Source: Fimbriimonas ginsengisoli Gsoil 348
GTDB lineage: Bacteria > Armatimonadota > Fimbriimonadia > Fimbriimonadales > Fimbriimonadaceae
Assembly: GCA_945881865.1 (NCBI GenBank)
Contig: CAMCVK010000010.1
Location: 62,001 to 126,000 of the forward strand
Length of the DNA: 64,000 nucleotides
Direction of reading: 5' to 3'
Below are positions 53,183-62,352 of this stretch, piece by piece (within the stretch, counting starts at the first letter, position 1; each line of letters starts with the position of its first letter). Under the pieces are notes generated by a model that was not told where the DNA came from, ran no database searches, and was given only the letters and a program-made list of their open reading frames with translations. A program made the position numbers and the translations under genes.

Positions 53183-54559
53183 ATGCAACGCACCTCCATC
53201 CTTGCCCTGGCTAGCCTCGCCACTCTTTGTGCGGGCGCGGCGGCGCACGCGCAGGCTTGGAAGTCGGACTACGAAACGGGCATCACAGAGGCCAAGCGGG
53301 AGCGATGGGGCTCGGCCCGCGAGGCATTCCAGCGGGCGATTCAGAAGAAGCCGCTAGACGATTCGAAGCCGACCGGAATGCCCGGTCCGATTACCGAAAG
53401 ACGATTCTGGCGCAACGGCTCACCCTATTCGGCTAACCTGCTGGCGGCTTACTCGGGCTATCGGCTTGCCGCCAAGATGGAAAAGGAAGAAGAGCGAACC
53501 GCCTTGCTCGGCACGGTGGCAAAAGAGCTTGAAACCCTCCTCGACAAGAAGACCGCCGGAAGCAACGCCGTTTTCCTGCTCGGCGAGATTTACACCGCCT
53601 TGGGGCAGCTGGAAAAGCGCGGGGAGCTTCAGCAACGGGCGGTAAACCGAGACTGGCGCGAGGACACCGAGATCATCGCCCCGGAGCAAGTCTCGATTAC
53701 GGCCGGAGTGGGCAATGCCGCCACCAACCCACCGGTGAATCCATCCACGAATCCGCCGGTAAACCCTCCGGTCAATCCACCCGTCAACCCTCCGATCAAA
53801 CCGACGACACCGACCGCAACCGGCCCCGGGCAAACGACGATTGGCGGAGTCGCGCTGATGGAGACCAAGTTCGCACTCGTGATCGGCAATGCGACCGGCC
53901 AGCTTCCGGAGACGGTGCTTCCGCATGCAGTGGAAGACGCGACGCTCGTCAAGGAGCAGCTCACCAACTACGCGGGCTACCCCGCGGCGAACGTTACGAC
54001 GCTGACGAACGTGAGTGCGGCCGAGATTCGGACAGCAGCGACCACCCTCGCGGATCGTATGCCCGCCGGAGCGACGCTGACCATCTTCTTTGCCGGCGTG
54101 GCGAGCAACGTGAACGGCCGCGACTACCTGGCCGGAATCGGTGCCCTGTCGATCGTCGACACGAACGACATGATCCTCAAAGAGGACCTCTATCAGATCT
54201 TCTTTGCGAAGGAAGCGCGGATCTTTGCCTTCTACGAGTGCCACCGGCCCAGCCGGGATAGCCGCATTTTTGGCGGAACCGACCACCCGGTGGACGGCCA
54301 GTACGCCGAGATGTACAGCATCTACGCGGGCGGGCGGGTTCCCACGACGTTCCGAAACGGGAAGCGGTTGGCGGTGTTTGCCGATGCCTTCTCGCAGACG
54401 CTACAGTTCTACCGAACCAACCAGATTCCGATCGGTGAGTTTGCTTGGAAGCTGATTGACTTCTTCAAGACGGGGGCTTCCGGCACGTCGGGAGGCAGCA
54501 GCAAGCTCGCCCCTACGCTTCCCATCGCGAACCGACTCGCCGCCGACGCGAAGTTTTAG
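53183..54559 (+). CDS. exported TPR / caspase-like protein lacking the catalytic His
   Basis: A 458-residue protein: signal peptide (ILALASLATLCAGAAAHAQA), a helical TPR-like region (~25-160), a low-complexity linker of repeated PPVNPPVNP units (~190-215), then a caspase-hemoglobinase fold domain. That domain starts KFALVIGNATG and has LPHAVEDATLVKEQL and TLTIFFAGVASNVNGRDYL, where active enzymes have YFSGHG; the His is Val here. The Cys is kept in FAFYECHRPS. Probably a pseudo-caspase with a binding role, or one using another base. Five bases after the barrel gene. Confidence 0.8.
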   Translation: MQRTSILALASLATLCAGAAAHAQAWKSDYETGITEAKRERWGSAREAFQRAIQKKPLDDSKPTGMPGPITERRFWRNGSPYSANLLAAYSGYRLAAKMEKEEERTALLGTVAKELETLLDKKTAGSNAVFLLGEIYTALGQLEKRGELQQRAVNRDWREDTEIIAPEQVSITAGVGNAATNPPVNPSTNPPVNPPVNPPVNPPIKPTTPTATGPGQTTIGGVALMETKFALVIGNATGQLPETVLPHAVEDATLVKEQLTNYAGYPAANVTTLTNVSAAEIRTAATTLADRMPAGATLTIFFAGVASNVNGRDYLAGIGALSIVDTNDMILKEDLYQIFFAKEARIFAFYECHRPSRDSRIFGGTDHPVDGQYAEMYSIYAGGRVPTTFRNGKRLAVFADAFSQTLQFYRTNQIPIGEFAWKLIDFFKTGASGTSGGSSKLAPTLPIANRLAADAKF

Positions 54560-54718
54560 AAGCTCTTGTTTGCGAACGATCGCTGACAATAGCGGACAAT
54601 GGCGGACAGTTGCCGACTATTGCCCATTCGGAAGTTCCCGACTCCGCCATCGTCAGCCATCTTCAGCTATCGTCCGCACCCGATCCGCCTCTCCGCAAAA
54701 GAAGCCAGCTGGGCGATG

Positions 54719-55339
54719 TCAATCTAACGAAATGTTCTTCGCACTGCCGTCCATGTAAAGCTCGTTGATCCGCGTACCGTGCGCGGTCTCGAACGGATAT
54801 AGAGCGGTCGGATCCATCTTTCGCAGAATCACGTCGCGGGCATAAACGCGCATTTGCGGAACTTGGCTTAGCCGCAGCAACGGTACACCCTGCGCTGTCA
54901 ATGTCCATCCTTCCGTTCGGACCACCTGGTAGCTGGTGAACTCATTCGTGCTGAAGCCGTCGGAGGTCCGTACCTGATCCTTAGACCGCGCATGGCGGTC
55001 GGCAGGGCAAAAGAAAATGGCGTCGGCTTTTACATACCGATTTACGAGCTCACGCCATTTCTTTGCATCCGCGTCTATTGGAATGAACGGGCCTACGTTT
55101 GCAACCTGCCCTTTCGTGGCATGCGTCAGCAACGGCGGCGCCATATCGTCGAAGTCGGCCGCGTACAACAACACGCCTTTCCCAATTTGTGAGAGATTCG
55201 AGAGGCAACCGTTCACGGCAACCGACGCCCGCACGCCACCCGAGACTCCAAAAATGATTCCGGCAAGAACGGCGATGATGGCCACCACGACCAGCAACTC
55301 GACCACCGTGACACCGGCGCGACATGATCCCCTACTCAT
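54719..55339 (-). CDS. type IV prepilin-like protein (DUF1559-like)
   Basis: A 206-residue protein with an N-terminal methylation-type helix: CRAG then VTVVELLVVVAIIAVLAGI, cut after Gly with Val at +1 and Glu at +5. The globular part has Cys pairs and ends with INELYMDGSAKN, resembling the 'DG' end of planctomycete-like prepilins. GAGGT lies 4 bases before ATG. Probably a minor pilin or pseudopilin. It lies 75 bases after coaX and may have its own promoter. Confidence 0.83.
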   Translation of the reverse strand: MSRGSCRAGVTVVELLVVVAIIAVLAGIIFGVSGGVRASVAVNGCLSNLSQIGKGVLLYAADFDDMAPPLLTHATKGQVANVGPFIPIDADAKKWRELVNRYVKADAIFFCPADRHARSKDQVRTSDGFSTNEFTSYQVVRTEGWTLTAQGVPLLRLSQVPQMRVYARDVILRKMDPTALYPFETAHGTRINELYMDGSAKNISLD

Positions 55340-55413
55340 CGTTACCTCGATGACGAAGTCGTCAGTCTGGAGAGTTCACCCATTCGGAAAACGTGGCGAA
55401 ACTTAACAAAACC

Positions 55414-56190
55414 CTAATTCGACGCCCCTGCCGCCAACCGATCTGCGGCAATTCGTAGCCCGTCCAAAGTCAGCGTAGGCTCGTACGATGAGATCGTCGT
55501 GCACAGCCCAATAAAAATGCCGCCCAGGCCGCCGGTTGCCAGAATCGTCGCATCGCCGCCTAGCTCGCTGTTGATTCGGCCGGCAAGACCATCCACCGCC
55601 GAAGCGTAGCCGAACATGATTCCCGACCGAATCGAATCCACCGTATTCCGGCCGATCACCCGTTCTGGCGCGGTGAACTCGACCGCCGGAAGCTTGGCCG
55701 CGTGTGCGAACAACGCGTTCGCCGAAGTCTTGACGCCCGGCAGAATCACGCCACCGATGTAGGAGCCGTCCCGGTCGATCGTGTCAAACGTCGTGGCGGT
55801 TCCGAAGTCGACCACGACGATGGGCGGCGCAAACCGAGCCAACGCGGCGAGCGCGTTCGCCAGACGGTCGGCGCCAACGGCGTGCGGCGGGTCGTAAGTA
55901 ACGCGCAAACCGACATCATCGCCCCTTCGCAAGAACCTCAACGGAACCCTAAAGTGCTTTTCGGCCAGCTTCGCGATGGCATCATTGACGCCCGGAACGA
56001 CCGAGCCGCAGACGGCATCTACAACGCCGAAGGGAATCCCGCTGATTTCAAAAAGCGGGAACAGCCAAGCGGCCAGTTCGTCTTCGGTGTCCGAAATCGA
56101 GGTCGCGCGTCGCCAAACCGCGACCCAAGTTACGCCGTCGTGCAGGCCGTAAACGGTGTGCGTGTTGCCAACATCAATCGCCAAGCGCAT
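55414..56190 (-). CDS. coaX: type III pantothenate kinase
   Basis: A 258-residue ASKHA-fold kinase starting CoA synthesis; type III enzymes are not inhibited by CoA and need a monovalent cation. Phosphate motif DVGNTHTVYGL at 6-16, DPPHAVGADRLANALA, VVDFGTATTFDTID, and GGVILPGVKTSANALF are as expected. It overlaps glmM by 17 bases. Confidence 0.94.
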   Translation of the reverse strand: MRLAIDVGNTHTVYGLHDGVTWVAVWRRATSISDTEDELAAWLFPLFEISGIPFGVVDAVCGSVVPGVNDAIAKLAEKHFRVPLRFLRRGDDVGLRVTYDPPHAVGADRLANALAALARFAPPIVVVDFGTATTFDTIDRDGSYIGGVILPGVKTSANALFAHAAKLPAVEFTAPERVIGRNTVDSIRSGIMFGYASAVDGLAGRINSELGGDATILATGGLGGIFIGLCTTISSYEPTLTLDGLRIAADRLAAGASN

Positions 56191-57550
56191 GGGTAAGGTC
56201 TACCCTCCCGCGGACTTCCCCACCGAGCTTGGCTACCAACGGCTCGACGAGCGACTCCGCCACGCGATCCCGCAGTTCGATATCGTCGGCCTCAACCATC
56301 ACGCGAATCTTGGCTTCGGTGCCGCTCGGACGAACGTTTACTCGGCCGCGGTCACCTAGCTCGTGCTCCGCCTGAATGAGCTCCTCAGCGATGGCTTCCT
56401 GCCAGCCGTCCTTGCTCTTGACACCGATGTTCACCATCAGCTGCGGCCAGTTCTCGAACTCGTCGTAGAACTCGGCGGCGGGCCGACCCTCGGCATGCAG
56501 CACGCGGAAAAGCTGGAGCATGGTGACCAGGCCGTCTCCCGTCGGGCCCTGCTCGGGGAAGATGATGTGGCCACTCTGCTCGCCGCCGATGCGGGCGCTC
56601 GTCTCCGCGATGCGCTGCGCAACGTACTTATCGCCGACCGGCGCACGCTCAAGCGTGATTCCGCGATCCGCCATGTATTTGGCGAATCCGCCATTCGACA
56701 TGACGGTGCCGACGACCGTCGCCGGATTCAAACGCCCGTGCTTTTGTTCGTGGGCCGCCCAAATCGCGATGGTTCGGTCACCGTTGATGAGTCGCCCCAG
56801 ATGGTCGCTAAAGACCGCCCGGTCCGCATCGCCATCGAACGCAACGCCGACCTGCGCGCCGGTCTCGACCGTAAACGTCTGCATCACGCCCGGTTTCGTC
56901 GCGCCGCATCCGTGATTGATGGTGGTTCCGTCGCCGGGATCGATCCCGATCGTGACGACTTCCGCCCCTAGCCTACGAAGAATTTCTGGTCCAAGGCGGA
57001 ACGCCGCGCCGTTTGCGCCGTCAACGGCCACCTTGAGGCCGCCAAGGCCCTCCGGAACCAGAGCTTCCAGAAACTGGAGATATCGCTCAAGGGCTTCGTC
57101 GTCGGAGTTGATCCAGCCAACTTCCCCTCCGCCAAGCCGAGTTTCGCTCCCCGCCATCAGCGACTCGATGCGCTCTTCAACGGAGTCCGGGAGCTTTCGG
57201 CCGTCGTGACCGACGAACTTGATCCCGTTATCCGGCGCCGGATTGTGGGATGCCGAGATGATTCCGCCGAGGCCGAAGTCGCCCGTGCGCGCAACAAACG
57301 CCACGGCCGGAGTCGGTGCCCAGCCGAGCGAAACAACCGAGACGCCTTCGGTACAGAAGCCGGCCGCCAGGGCCGCGCCGATCATCGAACCAGACCGTCG
57401 TGTGTCTCGGCCAAGAACGACCTGCGGCACGCCGCCGGTCTCCTTTAGCCAGAGCGCGGCGCCCCGGCCAAGGCCGTAGGCAAGCTCAGGGGTGAGGACG
57501 CGGTTGGCTTCGCCGCGCACGCCGTCGGTTCCAAAAAATTGTCGTGCCAT
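56174..57550 (-). CDS. glmM: phosphoglucosamine mutase
   Basis: A 458-residue alpha-D-phosphohexomutase making glucosamine-1-phosphate for peptidoglycan and LPS. FGTDGVRGEAN at the N-terminus, phosphoserine loop GIISASHNPAPDNGIK near 100, metal loop FDGDADRAVF, sugar loop GGEQSGHIIFPE, and C-terminal RPSGTEAKIRVMVEA. ATG 57550 is 1 base from the grpE stop. Full length. Confidence 0.95.
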   Translation of the reverse strand: MARQFFGTDGVRGEANRVLTPELAYGLGRGAALWLKETGGVPQVVLGRDTRRSGSMIGAALAAGFCTEGVSVVSLGWAPTPAVAFVARTGDFGLGGIISASHNPAPDNGIKFVGHDGRKLPDSVEERIESLMAGSETRLGGGEVGWINSDDEALERYLQFLEALVPEGLGGLKVAVDGANGAAFRLGPEILRRLGAEVVTIGIDPGDGTTINHGCGATKPGVMQTFTVETGAQVGVAFDGDADRAVFSDHLGRLINGDRTIAIWAAHEQKHGRLNPATVVGTVMSNGGFAKYMADRGITLERAPVGDKYVAQRIAETSARIGGEQSGHIIFPEQGPTGDGLVTMLQLFRVLHAEGRPAAEFYDEFENWPQLMVNIGVKSKDGWQEAIAEELIQAEHELGDRGRVNVRPSGTEAKIRVMVEADDIELRDRVAESLVEPLVAKLGGEVRGRVDLTHALGD

Positions 57551-57551
57551 G

Positions 57552-58118
57552 TTATTGTGCTACTCGTACTTTTGCGGGGCGAACGACTCGGTCGCCCATT
57601 TTGAATCCAGATTCGATGACGTCGAGGATCTGCCCTTCTTCGGCCCCCTCTTGTTGGCCGGTGGCAATCGCCTCGTGGAACTCGGGGTCGAACTTGTCGC
57701 CCACCTTCACGACCGGTCGGACGTCCTGGCTTTCCAGGGCCACGAGCAGTTGCCGATGCACGGCCTTCACGCCTTCGCTCAGCTGCTCGACGGTCGCGCC
57801 GGCTTCCAGGTGCCGCAGGGTTCGCTCAAAGTTATCGACCACCGGGAGCAACTCGCGCACAAATCGCTCGGTCGCGAATCGTCGCTCCTGGATTTGCCGT
57901 TGCTCGGTCATGCGGCGGAAGTTCTGCATCTCGGCGAGGGCGCGCAGCATCTCCTCGCGGGCGGTGTCGCGCTCTTTGCTGAGGCGGGTGATTTCGGACT
58001 GATAGAATGCCGCGCCGGGCGTCTCATCGATTCCGTCCGTGGCGAATTCACTGTCGGAATCTTCCAGCAGTTCGTCTTCGAGAAGGTCGGTTTCTTCGGT
58101 AAGTTTCTCGTCGGTCAT
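57552..58118 (-). CDS. grpE: nucleotide exchange factor GrpE
   Basis: A 188-residue co-chaperone of DnaK. An acidic N-terminus (EETDLLEDELLEDSDSE), long coiled coil (~45-110) and the C-terminal beta-wing region (PVVKVGDKFDPEFHEAI, VIESGFKMGDRVVRPAKVRVAQ) are typical. ATG 58118 lies 9 bases after TAAACT. No CIRCE or dnaK/dnaJ is in the window; grpE is instead joined to glmM-coaX. Confidence 0.93.
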   Translation of the reverse strand: MTDEKLTEETDLLEDELLEDSDSEFATDGIDETPGAAFYQSEITRLSKERDTAREEMLRALAEMQNFRRMTEQRQIQERRFATERFVRELLPVVDNFERTLRHLEAGATVEQLSEGVKAVHRQLLVALESQDVRPVVKVGDKFDPEFHEAIATGQQEGAEEGQILDVIESGFKMGDRVVRPAKVRVAQ

Positions 58119-58340
58119 TTGATTTTGAGTTTACTCGGGCGGGTTTCGGGGGAACCGGTGATCTTTCCGAGAAGGTGCCCTCGCACCTGGCGAACCAGTG
58201 ATTGGTCCGAGATGGTTCCCCTTGCAGCGGAGCGGAAGGGGGAACCGTGGGGGGAGGGGGATTCTTGCCTTCGCAATCTTCTGCTTTAACTTCAAAGCCA
58301 TCGAGCGACAGCACAAAGCCACCGAACCTCGCGAACGCTG

Positions 58341-58346
58341 TAAGAT
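58341..58346 (+). promoter_or_regulatory. TAAGAT -10 box of the third PhyH gene, leaderless type
   Basis: TAAGAT ends 6 bases before ATG 58353. The 234 bases between grpE and this gene otherwise show nothing I can name. Confidence 0.55.
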
Positions 58347-58352
58347 ACGCAC

Positions 58353-59261
58353 ATGGTTGATAGGCCGCTCACCTCCGGCGGACACGCGCTGGAACTCGAC
58401 GCCGACGCATTCGGTTGGCTGCGCGACAGTAACGACGCCAAGGACGACGTCGCCGAACTCCGCCGGCGAATGGATCAGGACGGCTACCTTTTCCTGCCCG
58501 GCTACCTAGACCGCGAAGCGATCCGCGCGGTGCGGCTTGAGATTTGTCAAGAATTCGAAAAGGAAGGCCTGCTTGACCCCGCCTATCCAGTTGAGGACGC
58601 CGTCTCCAAACCCGGGGTCCAGATGTACTTCCGACCCGACATCGCCAACCGACTCAAAGGTCTGAAAGAAGTCATTTACGGCCAGACGGTGATGGACTTC
58701 TACTCCCGGCTCCTCGGCGGCCCGGCGATGCACTACGACTTCACCTGGATGCGCGCCATCGCAAAGGGCAAAGGGACTTACCCGCACTGCGACGTGGTCT
58801 ACATGGGCCGCGGAACCCAAAACGTCTTCACCGCCTGGATTCCGTTCGGCGACGTGCCGCTCGAAGTCGGCGGACTCGTCGTTCTGGAAGGAACCCACCG
58901 AAACGAAACCCTGCGCAACGGTTACTGCAAACTAGATGTCGACACGACATGCAAGTCTGACCCGAGCAAAAGCGAGCTCCACGCGGCGGGATACAGCGGC
59001 TTTGGTGAGCTGAGCTCAAACATCACGCAGGTACGGCGCGACTACGGCCGCCGCATCCTCACCTGCCCGGAGTACCGAATGGGTGACCTACTCACCTTCA
59101 GCATCTTCACCGCCCACGGCTCGCTGGATAACTCAACCCACCAAATCCGGGTCTCGACCGACACGCGCTACCAACTTGCGAGCGAACCCGCCGACCCGCG
59201 ATGGATCGGCGAAAACCCTCCCGCGCACGGCGGAAACAGCCTCAAAGAAATGATCTGTTAG
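58353..59261 (+). CDS. phytanoyl-CoA dioxygenase (PhyH) family oxygenase, copy 3
   Basis: A 302-residue PhyH-like enzyme with HxD in YPHCDVVYMG, the distal His in TAHGSLDNSTHQIR and the Arg of the 2-oxoglutarate site in RVSTDTRYQL. N-terminal phrase MDQDGYLFLPGYLDREAI is typical of the family. It is single and convergent with ychF (stops overlap in TTAG). The substrate is unknown; together with the two near 44 kb it suggests a lineage with many such oxygenases. Confidence 0.82.
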   Translation: MVDRPLTSGGHALELDADAFGWLRDSNDAKDDVAELRRRMDQDGYLFLPGYLDREAIRAVRLEICQEFEKEGLLDPAYPVEDAVSKPGVQMYFRPDIANRLKGLKEVIYGQTVMDFYSRLLGGPAMHYDFTWMRAIAKGKGTYPHCDVVYMGRGTQNVFTAWIPFGDVPLEVGGLVVLEGTHRNETLRNGYCKLDVDTTCKSDPSKSELHAAGYSGFGELSSNITQVRRDYGRRILTCPEYRMGDLLTFSIFTAHGSLDNSTHQIRVSTDTRYQLASEPADPRWIGENPPAHGGNSLKEMIC

Positions 59262-60349
59262 ACGTTGAAGCGGAAAAGCATCACGTCGCCTTCCTGCACC
59301 ACGTAGTCGCGGCCTTCGCTGCGGACCTTGCCTTTCTCTTTCGCGGCGGCCATCGAGCCGTTCTCCGTGAGGTCGGCGTAGGAGACCGTCTCCGCGCGGA
59401 TGAAGCCGCGCTCGAAATCGCTGTGAATGACGCCCGCCGCCTGCGGCGCGGTCATGCCCTTCGTAATCGTCCAGGCGCGGGTCTCTTTTGGCCCGGTGGT
59501 GAAATAAGTTTGCAGCCCAAGCAGGTCGTACGTGGCACGGATGAGCGCCTGCAGGCCGCCCTCTTTGGCACCAAGACTCTCCAGGAATTCCGCACGGTCG
59601 GCTTCCGGTAGCTCGATGAGTTCCGCCTCAACCTGGGCCGAGATCACGACGACCTGCGCGCCCTCTGCCTCTGCCAGGTCCTTCACCTGCTGGACCCATT
59701 TGTTGCCTGCCGAGAGGTCGTCCTCCGAGACGTTCGCTGCGTAAATGATCGGCTTCGCCGTGAGGAATTCCAATGGCTTGATCGCGACCTTCTCCTCGGC
59801 CGAAAGCGGCAAAGAACGAACCGACTTTCCATCGTTCAGCGCCGGAAGAATTTTCTCAAGCGCATCGACTTCGGCCTGAGCTTCCTTCTTCGTTCGCGCA
59901 TCACGGCGGGCCTTTTCAATCCGTCGCTCTGCAACGCCGAGGTCGGCGAAAATCAACTCTAGGTTGATGATTTCGATGTCGCGAACCGGATCGACCGAGT
60001 CGAGAACGTGAATGATATCGTCGTTATCGAAGCATCGGACCACGTGGACGATGGCGTCTACCTCTCGAATATTGGCCAAGAACTGGTTGCCAAGGCCTTC
60101 GCCCTTGCTTGCGCCCTTCACCAACCCGGCGATGTCGACAAATTCAACGCGCGCTGGCAGGATGGCTTCCGAGCCCGAAATTTTTGCAAGGACGTCCAGG
60201 CGCGGATCCGGCACGCTAACCAGGCCGACGTTCGGCTCGATGGTGCAGAACGGAAAGTTCGCGGCCTGGGCCTGGGCATTTGCCACCACGGCGTTGAAGA
60301 GGGTGGACTTGCCGACGTTTGGCAGCCCGACATTTCCGGCTCTAAGCAT
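59258..60349 (-). CDS. ychF: redox-regulated ATPase YchF
   Basis: A 363-residue Obg-related P-loop protein that prefers ATP. Walker A GLPNVGKST (residues 8-16), switch II DIAGLVKGASKGEGLGN, and the altered NKxD motif (ANVSED), which explains ATP preference. A coiled coil is in the middle and the TGS domain (TTGPKETRAWTITKGM to FERGFIRAETVSYADL) at the end. It binds ribosomes and responds to stress. The start MLRAGNVGLPNVGK is a few residues shorter than usual. Confidence 0.95.
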   Translation of the reverse strand: MLRAGNVGLPNVGKSTLFNAVVANAQAQAANFPFCTIEPNVGLVSVPDPRLDVLAKISGSEAILPARVEFVDIAGLVKGASKGEGLGNQFLANIREVDAIVHVVRCFDNDDIIHVLDSVDPVRDIEIINLELIFADLGVAERRIEKARRDARTKKEAQAEVDALEKILPALNDGKSVRSLPLSAEEKVAIKPLEFLTAKPIIYAANVSEDDLSAGNKWVQQVKDLAEAEGAQVVVISAQVEAELIELPEADRAEFLESLGAKEGGLQALIRATYDLLGLQTYFTTGPKETRAWTITKGMTAPQAAGVIHSDFERGFIRAETVSYADLTENGSMAAAKEKGKVRSEGRDYVVQEGDVMLFRFNV

Positions 60350-60384
60350 AATTTGAACCGGAGTTTACCGGTGCGGGCCGCCCC

Positions 60385-60906
60385 TTACTCTTCGCGCGGG
60401 ACGTGGTAGTTCAATTGAACCAAGCCAGAGTCGTAGGAAACCGCCGCCTCAAGCTGCAGCGCGGTGTGCGGGAAGCCATCGTGAAACAGTTTTACGCCCC
60501 GCCCGAGCAGAACCGGATGGAGCGAAACCGTAATCCGATCTATCAGTTTCTCGCGCAGGAACGATCGAATCAGCTCCGCGCCGCCCACGAGCCAGACTTC
60601 CTCGGCACCGTCGTCCTGCAGATCTTTCAGCAAATCTGGCAGGTTTCCGCCGAAGACGGTGACGCCCGGGGTATCCGCCGTGACGTCTCCACTGCGCGAG
60701 ACCACAACGCTTGCCTTATCGGAATACGGCCACTTGGGGAACGACTTCACGACTTCGTAGGTTCCGCGACCCATGATCAGCGTATCGACGCTGTCGTAGA
60801 AGTCGCTGAACCCGTAGTCCTCGTCCGTAAATCGCCACGACAGGTCGTCGTCCGGCCCGGCGATATAGCCATCCAGGCTGGTAGCAACAAACAGCGTTAC
60901 GGTCAT
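60385..60906 (-). CDS. dihydrofolate reductase / RibD C-terminal family reductase
   Basis: A 173-residue protein of the RibD_C fold (YyaP/YwjB-like). It has TLFVATSLDGYIAGPDDDLSW at the N-terminus, IMGRGTYEVVKS, and EEVWLVGGAELIRSFL near the NADPH site. The natural substrate is not known for these single-domain forms. Start ATG 60906 from the box below; the frame runs to 60939. Confidence 0.85.
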   Translation of the reverse strand: MTVTLFVATSLDGYIAGPDDDLSWRFTDEDYGFSDFYDSVDTLIMGRGTYEVVKSFPKWPYSDKASVVVSRSGDVTADTPGVTVFGGNLPDLLKDLQDDGAEEVWLVGGAELIRSFLREKLIDRITVSLHPVLLGRGVKLFHDGFPHTALQLEAAVSYDSGLVQLNYHVPREE

Positions 60907-60912
60907 GGAATG

Positions 60913-60920
60913 AAGGTACC
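60913..60920 (-). promoter_or_regulatory. GGTACCTT -10 box of the RibD-like reductase
   Basis: On the minus strand TACCTT (60913-60918) ends 6 bases before ATG 60906, in the short space after the dipeptidase stop. Confidence 0.55.
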
Positions 60921-60922
60921 CC

Positions 60923-62317
60923 TTACGGCAACTGGGCAAGCCGGTAGAAGATGTGCGCGTAGATTCGGCTCATCTTGAAGAGATGCTCGACTTTCAGCCG
61001 CTCATCGGTCTCGTGCGCGTTTCCGTCGCCGTCCCATCCCGTGCCGATGCTGACCGTGTTGGGAATCGCGCGGGCGTAAGTTCCGCCGCCCATGGTCCCC
61101 GGCTTCTTCCGCTCGCCCGTCTCCGCCTCGTAGACATCGACGATGGTTTGCACCAACGGGTGGTCCAGCGGGAAGTAAAGCGGTCGGCTGTCGCGAGTGA
61201 CTTCGAACGTGATTTCGTTTCGCAGCTCGGCGAAGCAGGCCGTTGCGAGTGCCTTCAGCTTCTCGGCATCCCACGTCACCGGGTACCGAATGTTGAAGAG
61301 CAGTTCCAATCGGCCTTCCTTCATCGAGGCGATGCCAAGGTTCGAGGTGAGATCCTTGCTGGGTTCGTCCGAACCGGAAATGCCCAGCCCGGCGCCGCCC
61401 GGATGCGTCATTTCCAGCAGTTCACCGTAGAGGATCGAGTCTTGTACCGGCGAAATGTCGGTGAGGAAGCGGAACAAGCGGGTTGCGGCTGAGTCGCCGA
61501 GGAACGGCCAGCTTCCGTGGGCGGCCTTGCCATGGGCGAAAAGTCCGAGCTCGTTGCCGTCCCACGCGTATGTGACGTTGCGGTCCCAGGCGTCGGCCAG
61601 TTTTTCTTCGACAAACGCGCGTACCGACGGCGACACCACGACGGTCGCCGAGCAGGAATCGATGACGATGTTTGGCCGCTGGCCGCCATCAAACTTGGTG
61701 AGTTTGACCTCGCTTCCCGGAGCCACCACCGATACTTCGATGTTACAGATACCCTTCTCGGCATGATACAGCGGCCAGCCCGAGTCTGGGGCAACGCCGT
61801 AAGTCGGGGCTTCTTCCGTCTGCACGTAGCGCTCGACACAGCCAAAGCCGGATTCCTCGTCGCAGCCAAAAACCTGCCGGAACCGCACGTTCAACTCAGG
61901 AAAAACTTCCTTCACGGCGCGCATAGCGTAGAAGCTGGCCATCGTCGGGCCCTTGTCGTCGGTCGTGCCGCGGGCGTAAATGTAACCGTCCTCGATTTCG
62001 GCCCCAAACGGGGCGTGCTTCCATCCCGGTCCAACGGGAACGACGTCGAGATGGCCTAAGGAGACGATGAGGTTCTTTCCCGAACCAAACTCGCCGTAGC
62101 CGATGTGGCCCTCCAGGTCGGTAGTGCTAAATCCATACTTCGCCGCCAAGCCAAGGGCGAGGTCCAACGCATCGCGGTTCGCCTTTCCGTACGGCGCATA
62201 CGGCTCCGCCTCCGTTTCGATGCTGGGAATCTGAAGCATGGCGACGGTGTCGGCCAAAAGTTCGGCCTCATGGTCGTGAAGCCAAGCGTGAAGTTTTACG
62301 ATCGCGGCGTCCGGCAT
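60923..62317 (-). CDS. M20 family dipeptidase, PepV-like
   Basis: A 464-residue zinc peptidase. Metal and catalytic motifs: GHLDVVPVGPGW (His, Asp), ARGTTDDKGP (Asp), CDEESGFG (Glu-Glu), and a C-terminal GGGTYARAIP with the last ligand. The lid domain lies between ~190 and 340. PepV hydrolyses dipeptides in the cytoplasm. ATG 62317 lies 6 bases after TAACCT. Confidence 0.88.
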   Translation of the reverse strand: MPDAAIVKLHAWLHDHEAELLADTVAMLQIPSIETEAEPYAPYGKANRDALDLALGLAAKYGFSTTDLEGHIGYGEFGSGKNLIVSLGHLDVVPVGPGWKHAPFGAEIEDGYIYARGTTDDKGPTMASFYAMRAVKEVFPELNVRFRQVFGCDEESGFGCVERYVQTEEAPTYGVAPDSGWPLYHAEKGICNIEVSVVAPGSEVKLTKFDGGQRPNIVIDSCSATVVVSPSVRAFVEEKLADAWDRNVTYAWDGNELGLFAHGKAAHGSWPFLGDSAATRLFRFLTDISPVQDSILYGELLEMTHPGGAGLGISGSDEPSKDLTSNLGIASMKEGRLELLFNIRYPVTWDAEKLKALATACFAELRNEITFEVTRDSRPLYFPLDHPLVQTIVDVYEAETGERKKPGTMGGGTYARAIPNTVSIGTGWDGDGNAHETDERLKVEHLFKMSRIYAHIFYRLAQLP

Positions 62318-62323
62318 GGCGGA

Positions 62324-62345
62324 AGGTTACCGGGTTAAGTATCCT
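62324..62345. promoter_or_regulatory. divergent -10 boxes between the dipeptidase and galK
   Basis: TAACCT on the minus strand (62324-62329) is 6 bases before ATG 62317. TATCCT on the plus strand (62340-62345) is 7 bases before ATG 62353. Both promoters fit in 35 bases. Confidence 0.6.
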
Positions 62346-62352
62346 CACGCGA

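Noticed and set aside
54560-54718. Short near-repeats of GCGGACAATGGCGGACAG type between the caspase-like and prepilin genes
   Set aside because: Only a few imperfect copies; could be random similarity, no hairpin with T-run found.
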